Below are positions 1 through 7,660 of a DNA stretch of 64,000 nucleotides, piece by piece (position 1 is the stretch's first letter; each line of letters starts with the position of its first letter). Source of the DNA: Saccharospirillum alexandrii_A. Its GTDB lineage: Bacteria; Pseudomonadota; Gammaproteobacteria; Pseudomonadales; Natronospirillaceae. The DNA lies in NCBI RefSeq assembly GCF_043641555.1, contig NZ_JBHZRJ010000005.1, positions 186,001 to 250,000 on the forward strand, read 5' to 3'. A program made the position numbers and the translations under genes. The notes under the pieces were generated by a model. The model ran no database searches, had not been told where the DNA came from, and saw nothing but the letters and a program-made list of their open reading frames with translations.

Positions 1-44
1 CTGTTCAGCAGGGCTTGAACCGTAACCCGCCAGGTTCGGTGGCG

Positions 45-500
45 TTAGCCCTGTTTCAACTGATACATGATGAAGTCGCTGGGGCCTCCGGTGTATCGGT
101 CGTAGAAACCACGACCCCGCTCATTGAAATGCTGGGTAATCCAGCGCAAGGCAGGCCAGCCTCGGTCACTGGCAAGGGCTTGCAGCGCTTCGAACAGAGC
201 ATCCGCAGCGCCGCTGCCGCGTGCTGCCGGGTCAACAAACATGTCATCCAGAAAGCCCACATCACAGCCACCCAGTGGACGCGGGCAGGCACGAACATGA
301 GCCAGACCAACGACGGCACCGGCTTCGTCACACACCACCAGCCCTTCGAGCACATGGTTTGGGTCGAGCAGCCAGTCCCAAACCCGGTCGGCGGTGGCAT
401 CATCCATCGGCACGCCATAGAAGTCGGCGTAGCCGTTGAACAGGGTGTACCAGGCGGGTTTGTCTTCACGGGCTACAAATCGGGTCTGGTGATCTGGCAT
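45..500 (-). CDS. GNAT family N-acetyltransferase
   Basis: 151-residue protein with the size and layout of a single-domain GCN5-related N-acetyltransferase, which moves an acetyl group from acetyl-CoA to an amine. The acetyl-CoA loop is visible as RGSGAA at residues 94-99, preceded by the strand FLDDMFVD (83-90). A late GFYDR motif (131-135) matches the usual C-terminal aromatic signature of these enzymes. The acceptor substrate cannot be told from sequence. The start is an ATG. It lies on the same strand as the DUF1415 gene, 97 bp downstream of it, so the two may be co-transcribed. Family assignment is solid; function is open. Confidence 0.8.
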   Translation of the reverse strand: MPDHQTRFVAREDKPAWYTLFNGYADFYGVPMDDATADRVWDWLLDPNHVLEGLVVCDEAGAVVGLAHVRACPRPLGGCDVGFLDDMFVDPAARGSGAADALFEALQALASDRGWPALRWITQHFNERGRGFYDRYTGGPSDFIMYQLKQG

Positions 501-597
501 GGTCTTACTCCTGGCTGAGGTGCATGGAGAACAGTTACGCGCCGGTTCGTCACTGCGATCACCGGGGAAGCTGCCATGGTGTCACGGGTTTGGCCGA

Positions 598-1158
598 CTA
601 CTGGCCGCCGCCAGTCGCCAGACACCCGGCCAACAGGGCTTTCATCTTTTCAGTGCCCATGTCATTCATCATTTGAATGTTGTTATCGGGTATGGCGTCG
701 ACATCCGGATAGGCATCGATGGCCGCTTCGAGGGAATCTTCACGCAGCAGGTGCAGCATGGGGTAAGGCGAGCGGTTGGTGTAGTTCTCCGGATCATCAC
801 GCTCGGTACCGCCAAACTGGTATTTGGGGTGAAAGCTGGCGATCTGGAAGATGCCTTCCAGCTCCAGTTCGATCAGCAGGCCTTCGGCGACTCCGAGGAA
901 ATCGTTGTAATCGTAAAAGCTCTCGTAGATGCGCGGGTGAATCAGCAGGGTGGTTTCAATGCGGTCTTCCCCGGCCAGAAACAGCAACTCCTCCTGCAGG
1001 GCTTCGATCAGTGCCGCTTCAGAGGTGGCGTGGGTTACGCTGAACCGCACCCGGTTTTTCACCAGCTCGCGCTTGGCAAAGGGGCAGAGGTTCAGGTCGA
1101 TCACGACCTGTTCGACCCAGGCGCGGGTCTGGGCGATCAGTGTGGCATCGTCGTGCAC
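598..1158 (-). CDS. DUF1415 family protein
   Basis: 186-residue protein matching the DUF1415 family by its conserved segments: LNLCPFAKR (22-30), FHPKYQF (109-115), the DDPENYTNRSPYPMLHLLRE stretch (121-140), and a conserved spacing between them. Its biochemical role is unknown to me. No signal peptide or membrane segment is seen, so it should be cytoplasmic. The start is a GTG at 1158, with AAAGG about nine bases upstream. It is transcribed divergently from trpR, and the roughly 145 bp between them carry the trp promoter and operator. Confidence 0.8.
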   Translation of the reverse strand: MHDDATLIAQTRAWVEQVVIDLNLCPFAKRELVKNRVRFSVTHATSEAALIEALQEELLFLAGEDRIETTLLIHPRIYESFYDYNDFLGVAEGLLIELELEGIFQIASFHPKYQFGGTERDDPENYTNRSPYPMLHLLREDSLEAAIDAYPDVDAIPDNNIQMMNDMGTEKMKALLAGCLATGGGQ

Positions 1159-1220
1159 GGGGCAAACCTTTAAATCGATGAGTGTCAGGCGCTCAGTGTA
1201 TCACCGTTGACTGGAAAGGC

Positions 1221-1248
1221 TTGACTTCAACTGGCCAAACGGTATCGT
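1221..1248 (+). promoter_or_regulatory. Sigma-70-like promoter of the trpR-trpE-trpG operon
   Basis: TTGACT (1221-1226) is followed 16 bases later by TATCGT (1243-1248). The -10 overlaps the palindromic TrpR operator, as expected for repression by blocking RNA polymerase. The assignment is by eye, and an alternative -10 a few bases downstream is possible. Confidence 0.5.
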
Positions 1249-1264
1249 ACTAGTACGCTAGTAC
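1247..1264. promoter_or_regulatory. TrpR operator
   Basis: The 18-bp sequence GTACTAGTACGCTAGTAC is a perfect 7-4-7 palindrome (GTACTAG, 4 bases, CTAGTAC). The E. coli trp operator has the same half sites and the same four-base spacer. It sits 38 bp before the trpR start and over the probable -10. I infer autoregulation of trpR and tryptophan-dependent repression of the downstream trpEG genes. Confidence 0.88.
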
Positions 1265-1302
1265 ACGCCAGCAACCCACTACACGGATTTCGGCCAAAAA
1301 CG

Positions 1303-1545
1303 ATGACCGACGACCCTTACAAAGCCGAGTTGATACGCCATTTGCTGGCCATCGACTCGCCCAGTGCCATGGATACCGCCCTGGAAAGCCTGCTGACCCC
1401 TGCGGAATACCAGGAAATCAGTAAGCGCCTGCAGATCTTCAAGCTGCTTAACGAGGGCGTGGCCCACCGCAAAATCGCTGAACTGCTGGGTGTGGGCATT
1501 GCCACGGTATCGCGGGGCTCGCGGGCCCTGCGCGACACCCACTGA
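1303..1545 (+). CDS. trpR: Trp operon repressor TrpR
   Basis: 80-residue protein covering the core of TrpR, shorter than the 108-residue E. coli protein mainly at the N terminus. The family signature LTPAEYQEISKRLQIFKLL is followed by the helix-turn-helix LLGVGIATVSRGSRAL, which parallels the E. coli recognition region GAGIATITRGSNSL. With tryptophan as co-repressor it should bind the palindrome at 1247-1264. The gene is first in the transcript and is followed after 42 bp by trpE. E. coli trpR is not part of the trp operon, so this linked arrangement is noteworthy. Confidence 0.88.
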   Translation: MTDDPYKAELIRHLLAIDSPSAMDTALESLLTPAEYQEISKRLQIFKLLNEGVAHRKIAELLGVGIATVSRGSRALRDTH

Positions 1546-1587
1546 CCCTACCCACATCAACGGAACCCACCTTGCCAGGATGCCTTT

Positions 1588-2982
1588 ATGTCTGACATGC
1601 CAAAACCCTTTACGCTGCCGCGTAAACCGCATTATGTGAAGCTCGCGGCTGACTGCGACTTCTTTCAGCTGTTCAAGAAGATCGAGAAGCAGTTCGATAC
1701 CTGCTACATGTTGGAATCGCTCGGTGAAGACAGCCACATTGCCCGGCACTCCATTATCGGGTTTGATCCGGAATATTGCCTCTATGCCAATGGCCGGGAA
1801 CTGACCATTGAAGACCGCGACGGCCAGGCCAACACCTACTCAAGCAGCAACCCGTATGAATTGTTGCGCAGCCTGATGCCGCAGAACATCATTTCGCGGA
1901 AATACGCGGGGGGGCTCTCTGGCTACCTGGGCTACGATGCGATGCAGTATTTCGAGCCGACGCTGCAGCTAAAGGCCAATGATGATTTCGACACCTTTCG
2001 CTTTGGTTTGTACAAGGATGGCCTGATTCTCGACAAAATGACCGGTGAGGTTACCTACTTCTATTACGACAACAGCCGCTATGATTTTCTGCAATCGCTC
2101 ATCGAATCTGACGACGTGCCGAACGGTGAGCTGCGCATCACGGCACTTGGCGATACTATGAGCCAGGCAGAACATGCCGCGGCGGTTGCCAAGGTGAAAC
2201 AGGACATCATCGACGGCAAGATTTTTCAGTGCGAAGTGGGGTTTAAAAAGCGCTTTAAAATTGAGGGCGATACGCTGGCACTCTATGAAAAGCTGCGTGA
2301 GATTAACCCCTCACCCCAGATGTATTACGTGAAATTCGGTGCGCAGAAACTGGTAGGCGCCAGCCCGGAAATGCTGTTTCGTTTGCGCCAGGGCGAGATG
2401 GAAACCTTCCCGCTGGCGGGCACCACCAAACGCGGCGCCAACACCCAGGAAGATACGCAGTACGCCCGCGCTCTGCTGAACGACCCGAAAGAAATTGCCG
2501 AGCACAATATGATTGTCGACCTGCACCGCAACGACATTGGTCGCGTAGCGCAGTTCGGCACGGTAAAAGTGCGCAGCCTGATGGACATTAAACGCTTCAG
2601 CCATGTGCAGCATATTTCCAGCGAGATCGTCGGCATTATGGCCGAAGGTGAAGACATGTTTTCGGCCCTGGCCAGTAATTTCCCGGCGGGCACGCTGACC
2701 GGCGCGCCCAAAATTGAAGCCATGAAAATCATCAACGACTTGGAGATCGATGGCCGCGGCCCCTATGGGGGGGCAGTTGGTCAGTTCTCGTTCAATGGCG
2801 ATTGCACCTTCGCCATTCCAATCCGTACGGTTTTTGTGAACGGCGAACACGCCTATGTGCAAACCTGCGGTGGCAATGTCTACGACAGCAACGCCGACGA
2901 TGAGTATGAGGAAATTCGTCGCAAGTTTGCTGGCACACGCAAGGCGCTGGAGCCCTTTATGGATTCGGAGGCGTCGGCATGA
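1588..2982 (+). CDS. trpE: Anthranilate synthase component I (TrpE)
   Basis: 464-residue chorismate-utilising enzyme that makes anthranilate from chorismate with ammonia supplied by TrpG, the first step of tryptophan synthesis. The N-terminal MLES at 41-44 corresponds to the LLES tryptophan feedback-site motif. In the catalytic domain, PLAGT (275-279) has alanine where PabB enzymes usually have lysine, which favours anthranilate synthase over aminodeoxychorismate synthase. EHNMIVDLHRND (305-316) and FPAGTLTGAPK (365-375) are the usual chorismate-domain motifs. It is shorter than the roughly 500-520-residue enterobacterial form. The start is an ATG with AGGA upstream. The stop overlaps the trpG start (ATGA), implying translational coupling. 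Confidence 0.9.
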   Translation: MSDMPKPFTLPRKPHYVKLAADCDFFQLFKKIEKQFDTCYMLESLGEDSHIARHSIIGFDPEYCLYANGRELTIEDRDGQANTYSSSNPYELLRSLMPQNIISRKYAGGLSGYLGYDAMQYFEPTLQLKANDDFDTFRFGLYKDGLILDKMTGEVTYFYYDNSRYDFLQSLIESDDVPNGELRITALGDTMSQAEHAAAVAKVKQDIIDGKIFQCEVGFKKRFKIEGDTLALYEKLREINPSPQMYYVKFGAQKLVGASPEMLFRLRQGEMETFPLAGTTKRGANTQEDTQYARALLNDPKEIAEHNMIVDLHRNDIGRVAQFGTVKVRSLMDIKRFSHVQHISSEIVGIMAEGEDMFSALASNFPAGTLTGAPKIEAMKIINDLEIDGRGPYGGAVGQFSFNGDCTFAIPIRTVFVNGEHAYVQTCGGNVYDSNADDEYEEIRRKFAGTRKALEPFMDSEASA

Positions 2983-3653
2983 AAATCCTGATCATCGATA
3001 ACTACGATTCGTTCACCTATAACCTCTACCAGTTTATTGGGGAAATTCTGACGTCGGCCAAGAACCGGGGCACGCTTGAGCATTTCGAGATTCTGGTGCG
3101 CCGCAACGACCAAATCAGCTTTGACGACATTAAAGCAATGGCGCCGGATCGAATCATCATTTCGCCTGGCCCGGGCTCACCGGATGATGAACGTTACTTT
3201 GGTGTCTGTGCCGAAGTCATCGAGAAACTGGGTAAAACGACGCCCCTGCTCGGGGTGTGCCTGGGCATGCAGGGCATTGTGCATGTGTTTGGCGGCCAGG
3301 TGGTTAAGGCGCCATTACCGATGCACGGCAAAATCAGCCCGGTCACACACAACGGCCAGTCGGTATTTTGCGGCGTGCCAGATCAGCTGGATGTGATGCG
3401 TTATCACTCGCTGATCGCCGCAGCTGAAACCCTGCCAGAGTGCCTGGTCGTCACCGCAGCGGTCGGAGACCTCAGTGCTGACGACTTCAATAACCGGCAA
3501 CGGCTGGCCCAGGGTGGGAATTTCGAATTAATGGGGGTGAAGCATCGCGACTTTCCGATTCACGGCATTCAATTTCATCCGGAATCTTTTGCGACTGAGG
3601 GGGGAAAGGAGTTGATTGCTAATTTTCTGTTTATTGAGGACGAGCATGGGTAA
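2979..3653 (+). CDS. trpG: Anthranilate synthase component II, glutamine amidotransferase (TrpG)
   Basis: 224-residue class I glutamine amidotransferase that releases ammonia from glutamine for TrpE. The nucleophile is C94 in GVCLGMQ; the other triad members are H200 and E202 in HPES; the oxyanion strand SPGPGSP is at 62-68. It is somewhat longer than the usual 190-200 residues because of extra sequence near residues 24-36 and 163-181. It overlaps trpE by four bases. A PabA role in folate synthesis is possible in organisms that share one amidotransferase, but the pairing with trpE makes TrpG the better name. Confidence 0.9.
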   Translation: MKILIIDNYDSFTYNLYQFIGEILTSAKNRGTLEHFEILVRRNDQISFDDIKAMAPDRIIISPGPGSPDDERYFGVCAEVIEKLGKTTPLLGVCLGMQGIVHVFGGQVVKAPLPMHGKISPVTHNGQSVFCGVPDQLDVMRYHSLIAAAETLPECLVVTAAVGDLSADDFNNRQRLAQGGNFELMGVKHRDFPIHGIQFHPESFATEGGKELIANFLFIEDEHG

Positions 3654-3661
3654 TCAGACTT

Positions 3662-3712
3662 GCCTGGTGCTTTCACACCAGGCGAATGCTCTCCCGAGGC
3701 GCGGGAGAGCAT
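3662..3712. terminator. Two adjacent hairpins between convergent genes
   Basis: The first hairpin pairs GCCTGGTG (3662-3669) with CACCAGGC (3676-3683). The second pairs ATGCTCTCCCG (3686-3696) with CGGGAGAGCAT (3702-3712). They fill the gap between trpG and the convergent DUF1304 gene. No T-tract follows, so termination or transcript-end protection is inferred from position and stem strength. Confidence 0.5.
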
Positions 3713-3727
3713 GTGAAGGGCTGGGCT

Positions 3728-4099
3728 CTAGCCGCCGCTGAACGGCGCAACGATGCCAAGCACCACCAGCGCAGCAATAGCCGGCGCTGCCTGCACCCAA
3801 AAAATCTTGCGGCTGACAGTGGCGGCACCATAAACCCCTGCAACAATGACGCAACTGAGGAAGAAGATCATGACCGGCACACCGGCCGTGCCAAGTAACA
3901 ACCCCCAGAGCAAACCAGCCACCAGAAAGCCATTATAAAGGCCCTGGTTAGCGGCCATCACTTTGGTTATTTCGGCTTTTTCGGCGTTCATGCCAAACAC
4001 CTTGCGGCCTATCGGTGACGTCCATAAAAACATTTCCAGCACCAGAAAGCAGAGGTGCAGCAAGGCGACCAGCGCCACCAGCATTTGAGCTAAATACAT
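3728..4099 (-). CDS. DUF1304 family inner-membrane protein
   Basis: About 123 residues with four predicted hydrophobic segments. The opening MYLAQMLVALVALLHLCFLV, followed by EMFLWTSPIGRKVFGM, is characteristic of the DUF1304 family. I place the start at the ATG at 4099, which has AAGGA about eight bases upstream. A longer reading frame to 4162 would overlap the gph coding end and would add 21 polar residues unlike the family. Function is unknown to me. It converges on trpG. Confidence 0.75.
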   Translation of the reverse strand: MYLAQMLVALVALLHLCFLVLEMFLWTSPIGRKVFGMNAEKAEITKVMAANQGLYNGFLVAGLLWGLLLGTAGVPVMIFFLSCVIVAGVYGAATVSRKIFWVQAAPAIAALVVLGIVAPFSGG

Positions 4100-4125
4100 C
4101 ACAAAGGTCCTTGTGTGAGGAAGGG

Positions 4126-4803
4126 TTAGTGCTGTGGCGCAGGGCTTGCAGCGGCCAGACACAGCGCAACGACAGACTCGAAGTCATTAACGATGGCCAG
4201 TGGATGAAACGCTTCCAGCGGCACATTGCCATGATAACCATAACCGACGGCAATGCCACGCATCCCAATAGCTTGCGCCGGCTTAAGGTCGTTTTCTGAA
4301 TCCCCGACCATGATGGCTTCGGCCGGCTCAATGCCGAATTCGGCACACACCTGAACCAGGCTTTGCGGGTCGGGCTTGGGGCGCTCGACTTCGTCGCCGC
4401 ACAATACCCGGTCAAAGAAGGGTGCCAGCCCCAGTTCAGCCAGAAAGGTGCCGGTAAAGTGAGAGCTTTTATTGGTAATGCAAGCCAACCTGAGCCCCTG
4501 GTGTTGCAAGGTTGCCAGGCCCTTGACGACGCCGGGGTAAATATCAGCCTGCATCAGCGTACGCTGATAAGCCTCGCGAAACAGCCTGTGTGCCCTGCTG
4601 GCATCGTCTTCGTAACCGTGGCTGTAGAGGCCGCGCTCAACCAGTTTTTCCGGCCCATTGCCGACCCAGCGGCGCACGTCGTCGATGCTGCAGCCGTGGC
4701 CGGTGAGCGTGGTTAACACCTCGTCGAGCGCGGCGTGAATGCCGCGCGCGCTGTCGACCAGGGTGCCGTCGAGATCAAAGAGTATGGCGGTTGCCGGTGT
4801 CAC
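4126..4803 (-). CDS. gph: Phosphoglycolate phosphatase (HAD superfamily)
   Basis: 225-residue HAD hydrolase. Motif I is FDLDGTLVDS with D10 and D12; motif II is TNK at 110-112; the motif III lysine is K143; motif IV is GDSEND (167-172). A helical cap lies at 20-85, typical of Gph, which dephosphorylates the 2-phosphoglycolate produced by RuBisCO or DNA repair. The start is a GTG overlapping the stop of the preceding HAD gene (GTGA). Gph, rpe and trpE are neighbours in many Pseudomonas-like genomes. Here rpe-HAD-gph face trpEG in convergent orientation. Confidence 0.8.
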   Translation of the reverse strand: MTPATAILFDLDGTLVDSARGIHAALDEVLTTLTGHGCSIDDVRRWVGNGPEKLVERGLYSHGYEDDASRAHRLFREAYQRTLMQADIYPGVVKGLATLQHQGLRLACITNKSSHFTGTFLAELGLAPFFDRVLCGDEVERPKPDPQSLVQVCAEFGIEPAEAIMVGDSENDLKPAQAIGMRGIAVGYGYHGNVPLEAFHPLAIVNDFESVVALCLAAASPAPQH

Positions 4804-5630
4804 AGACTGAAGCCGTAACGCTCTGCCAGGAAATAGGCAATGGCGCTGTCGGTGTTCTTGCCGATGATGCCGGTCGATACGGCTTTCACTTCATCGAGGG
4901 CGTTTTCCATGGCGTAAGCTTCGTCGGCGAGCTTGAACATGCTGACATCGTTGTCTGAATCGCCAAAGCAGACCAGGCGCTTGGCCCCGGTCTGACGCTG
5001 CAGAAACTTAACCGCATCGCCCTTGGTGCCGCTGATGTGGTGAATGTCCATCCAGTAATAGCCTTCGCGGTACATATCGGGCCCGGCGTAGACTTGCACA
5101 TTGGGCATGTCGGCCAGTTCTTCGGCCATGTACAGGACTTTCTGGTTCTCGGTCACGGCGAAGACGTTCAGAATCTGCTCCTGAATCGAGGAAAAATCGG
5201 AGTTCAGTTGCACGTTGATCGCCTGGCTTTCCATGTATTTGGCCCAGGCTTCTTCACGCTCGGTGCCGATGCGGCGAATCACCGCGCCAATGCGGTCTTC
5301 GTGATCCAGCGTATTCAGCCAGGGGTTGATGCCGTGCACTTCCAGGCGGCGGCAGACTTCAACCAGCTCCATCGGGTCCATCGGCTGGGCGTTGATGCGC
5401 ACGTTCTCGTTGAGATCCCAGATCAGCACGCCGTTCTTGTAGGCCTGGGGGTGGCGGAACCGCACATCGGGCAGGGCTTCGCGACCGCCATGTGGCATAC
5501 GGCCAGTGGCGACGGTCCAGGCAACACCCAGTTCATCGAGTTTGTTTAACGCAGTGCGCGTCAGGTCCGTTATGCAATCTTCGCCGTCAATCAGCGTGCC
5601 GTCGAGGTCAAATACCAATAATTCGTCCAC
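4800..5630 (-). CDS. HAD superfamily hydrolase, Cof-like subclass IIB
   Basis: 276-residue cytoplasmic phosphatase of the Cof type: motif I VFDLDGT with D8 and D10, a threonine motif in VATGR, a large C2-type cap in the middle third, and motif IV GDSDND near residue 223. Such enzymes act on sugar phosphates, nucleotide phosphates or coenzyme phosphates; the specific substrate cannot be read. The GTG start is preceded by GGGAG. It lies between rpe and gph, overlaps gph, and is probably co-transcribed with both. Confidence 0.75.
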   Translation of the reverse strand: MDELLVFDLDGTLIDGEDCITDLTRTALNKLDELGVAWTVATGRMPHGGREALPDVRFRHPQAYKNGVLIWDLNENVRINAQPMDPMELVEVCRRLEVHGINPWLNTLDHEDRIGAVIRRIGTEREEAWAKYMESQAINVQLNSDFSSIQEQILNVFAVTENQKVLYMAEELADMPNVQVYAGPDMYREGYYWMDIHHISGTKGDAVKFLQRQTGAKRLVCFGDSDNDVSMFKLADEAYAMENALDEVKAVSTGIIGKNTDSAIAYFLAERYGFSL

Positions 5631-5743
5631 AGGATCTCCCGGGTGAAGGGCGGTGCAAAGATGGCACCGCTCAAATAGAACGTCGTTTTAAAGCCGCTAT
5701 GTAAAACACTCACGTTTCGGAGTTCGCGGGTGGCAGAGCCCAA

Positions 5744-6421
5744 TCAGGCGCTACGGGTTTTGGCCAGTTCCTGGCGCATTTCGGCGATGCGGGTTTTGTA
5801 GTCATCGGCATTAAAAATGGCCGACCCAGCAACGAACGCGTCGGCGCCAGCTTCGGCGATGGCCCGAATGTTGTCGACTTTCACGCCGCCGTCGACTTCC
5901 AACCGAATATCGCGTCCTGAGGCTTGTATACGGGCACGGGCATCGCGCAGTTTATCGAGCGCCGAGGGCAGGAATGACTGACCGCCGAAACCGGGGTTGA
6001 CCGACATGATCAGTACCTGATCGATCTTGTCCATCACGTAATCCAGGTAATGCAGTGGCGTCGCCGGGTTGAATACCAGGCCTGCTTTGCAGCCGCCATC
6101 GCGAATCAGCTGAAGCGAGCGATCGATGTGGTCGCTGGCTTCCGGGTGGAAGGTAATGATGCTGGCGCCGGCCTCAATAAAGTCGCCAATCAGCCGATCT
6201 ACTGGAGACACCATCAGATGCACGTCGATGGGGGCGGTCACGCCGTGATTGCGCAATGCCTTGCACACCATGGGGCCGATGGTCAGGTTGGGCACATAGT
6301 GGTTGTCCATCACATCGAAGTGGACCCAGTCGGCACCGGCGTTCAGAACGGCATCCACTTCTTCGCCCAGGCGGGCAAAATCGGCGGACAATATGGAGGG
6401 GGCTATGACAAAATCGGACAT
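5744..6421 (-). CDS. rpe: Ribulose-phosphate 3-epimerase
   Basis: 225-residue TIM-barrel enzyme interconverting ribulose 5-phosphate and xylulose 5-phosphate in the pentose phosphate pathway. Visible signatures are IAPSILSADFARLG (residues 6-19), VHFDVMDNHYVPN (33-45, with metal-site H34 and D36), DVHLMV (66-71), MSVNPGFGGQ and EVDGGV. I chose the ATG at 6421 because family members begin with this SDFVIAPSILSADF sequence. The frame is open upstream to 6487, but that extension is not family-like. The ribosome site is weak. It is first in a probable rpe-HAD-gph transcript. Confidence 0.9.
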   Translation of the reverse strand: MSDFVIAPSILSADFARLGEEVDAVLNAGADWVHFDVMDNHYVPNLTIGPMVCKALRNHGVTAPIDVHLMVSPVDRLIGDFIEAGASIITFHPEASDHIDRSLQLIRDGGCKAGLVFNPATPLHYLDYVMDKIDQVLIMSVNPGFGGQSFLPSALDKLRDARARIQASGRDIRLEVDGGVKVDNIRAIAEAGADAFVAGSAIFNADDYKTRIAEMRQELAKTRSA

Positions 6422-6524
6422 TTCGGGGCGTCTCACGGCTGGCGGAACGCCCATTCTAGTGACTGCCAGAGGGAGGTCAAACGCCAATGTGTCCGACCAC
6501 CGATAAAACCGGGGTCACCACCCG

Positions 6525-7340
6525 ATGACGCGACGCTCCCCGCTGCTGCTAATCAGCCTGTGTGCCCTGCTCGCGTTTAGCGCTTACAGCCGGGCAGAAG
6601 CGCTGGGCCAGGCGCGTGCCAACCACCTGAATGACCTGGCTCAGGCACGGGCTAATGCTCAAAATGGCGAAGAAGTTGTCATTCTGGGCGAAGGCGACAA
6701 CGCCTTCCTGGGCTTAAGCCTGCAGCAACGCACCGCCACCCCACAGGGCGCGGTGCTGATTCTGCACGATCAGGGCCACAACCCGGACTGGCCAGTGCTG
6801 CTGCAACAGGCTCGGACCTATTTGCCGGATGTCGGTTGGAACACCCTGTCGATCGCCCTGCCTCTGGTTGGCGGCTATGCCACCGATGCCGAGACAACGC
6901 TCAACCGCATTGCGCTTGCCCTGCAACGCCTGAACCAGGACGGCCAGTTCAATCTGGTGATTCTGGGCTACGGTGAGGGCGCTTACTGGGCAGCCCGCTA
7001 CCTCTCGGAACGGCTGCAGCCAGACCAGGAAATCGGCTATGGGCTGATGATGGTCAATGCCAACACCATCGAACCGGACCTGCCCGACCTGATCGGTAGC
7101 CTGAACATCGCCATTCTCGACTGGGTATCCGACGACGCCCCGGCGGCGTTGCATGCGGCCGATAACCGCCGCGCGGCCGCCCGACGCAACCAACTCGAAC
7201 GCTTCACTCAGATCCGCGACCCCGGGCAAGCCTCGTTTTACAACCAGGCCACTCCAAATCGCACCACCCGACGGCTCTGGGGCTGGCTACGCACCCGAAT
7301 GGCAGGGCGTGAGGGTGAAGTTCGGACGGTTGAGGAGTAA
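6525..7340 (+). CDS. DUF3530 family exported protein (alpha/beta-hydrolase-like)
   Basis: 271 residues beginning with a cleavable signal sequence (positive RR at 3-4, hydrophobic core 6-20, likely cut near SRA-EA). The body contains AVLILHDQGHNPDW, a catalytic-elbow-like region GYGEGAYWAARYL and a HAADN segment late in the chain, which together resemble the DUF3530 family of alpha/beta-hydrolase-fold proteins. The elbow reads GYGEG rather than GxSxG, so hydrolase activity is doubtful. It is divergent from rpe and probably periplasmic. Confidence 0.7.
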   Translation: MTRRSPLLLISLCALLAFSAYSRAEALGQARANHLNDLAQARANAQNGEEVVILGEGDNAFLGLSLQQRTATPQGAVLILHDQGHNPDWPVLLQQARTYLPDVGWNTLSIALPLVGGYATDAETTLNRIALALQRLNQDGQFNLVILGYGEGAYWAARYLSERLQPDQEIGYGLMMVNANTIEPDLPDLIGSLNIAILDWVSDDAPAALHAADNRRAAARRNQLERFTQIRDPGQASFYNQATPNRTTRRLWGWLRTRMAGREGEVRTVEE

Positions 7341-7363
7341 AGAACTTAGCTTTTGCCCCCGAA

Positions 7364-7593
7364 GGTGGAGTGAGGACTTGCATGTTCAGCGCTGCAAGCG
7401 ATCCATGTTGACCAGATGCAACCACCGAGCCGAGTGTTGGCTGCCGGGTAGACCTATTCGGGGAAGTCTGAGGCATGGATGCCGAAGCCTAGGCCCCATG
7501 GATGGGTTCACGCCGACCCCGAATAGGTCTGCCCGGTGGCCAACACGGATTCATGGCACAAGATTATTTTGCCTCCAAAGGGGTCACTCCACC
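7364..7593. repeat. Structured intergenic repeat, copy A
   Basis: Member of the seven-copy family. The main arms of 30 bp are 7434-7463 and 7517-7546, paired with about three mismatches. They enclose a core whose reverse complement carries CCCATCCATGGGG, CCTAGG and GGCATCCATGCC. An outer 10-bp inverted pair, GGTGGAGTGA (7364-7373) and TCACTCCACC (7584-7593), gives the whole a nested form. It fills most of the 320-bp gap between the DUF3530 gene and the HD-GYP gene. Confidence 0.8.
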
Positions 7594-7660
7594 GCACATC
7601 TGGGCTATGCTTTTCTGCTGTGGCACTGCCATGCAGTTATCGGGACCTCAGGAGCGCAGT

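Noticed and set aside
1265..1302. Leader peptide and attenuator before trpE
   Set aside because: The leader is short, and trpR, not a Trp-rich peptide, precedes trpE; no alternative hairpins with a T-tract were seen.
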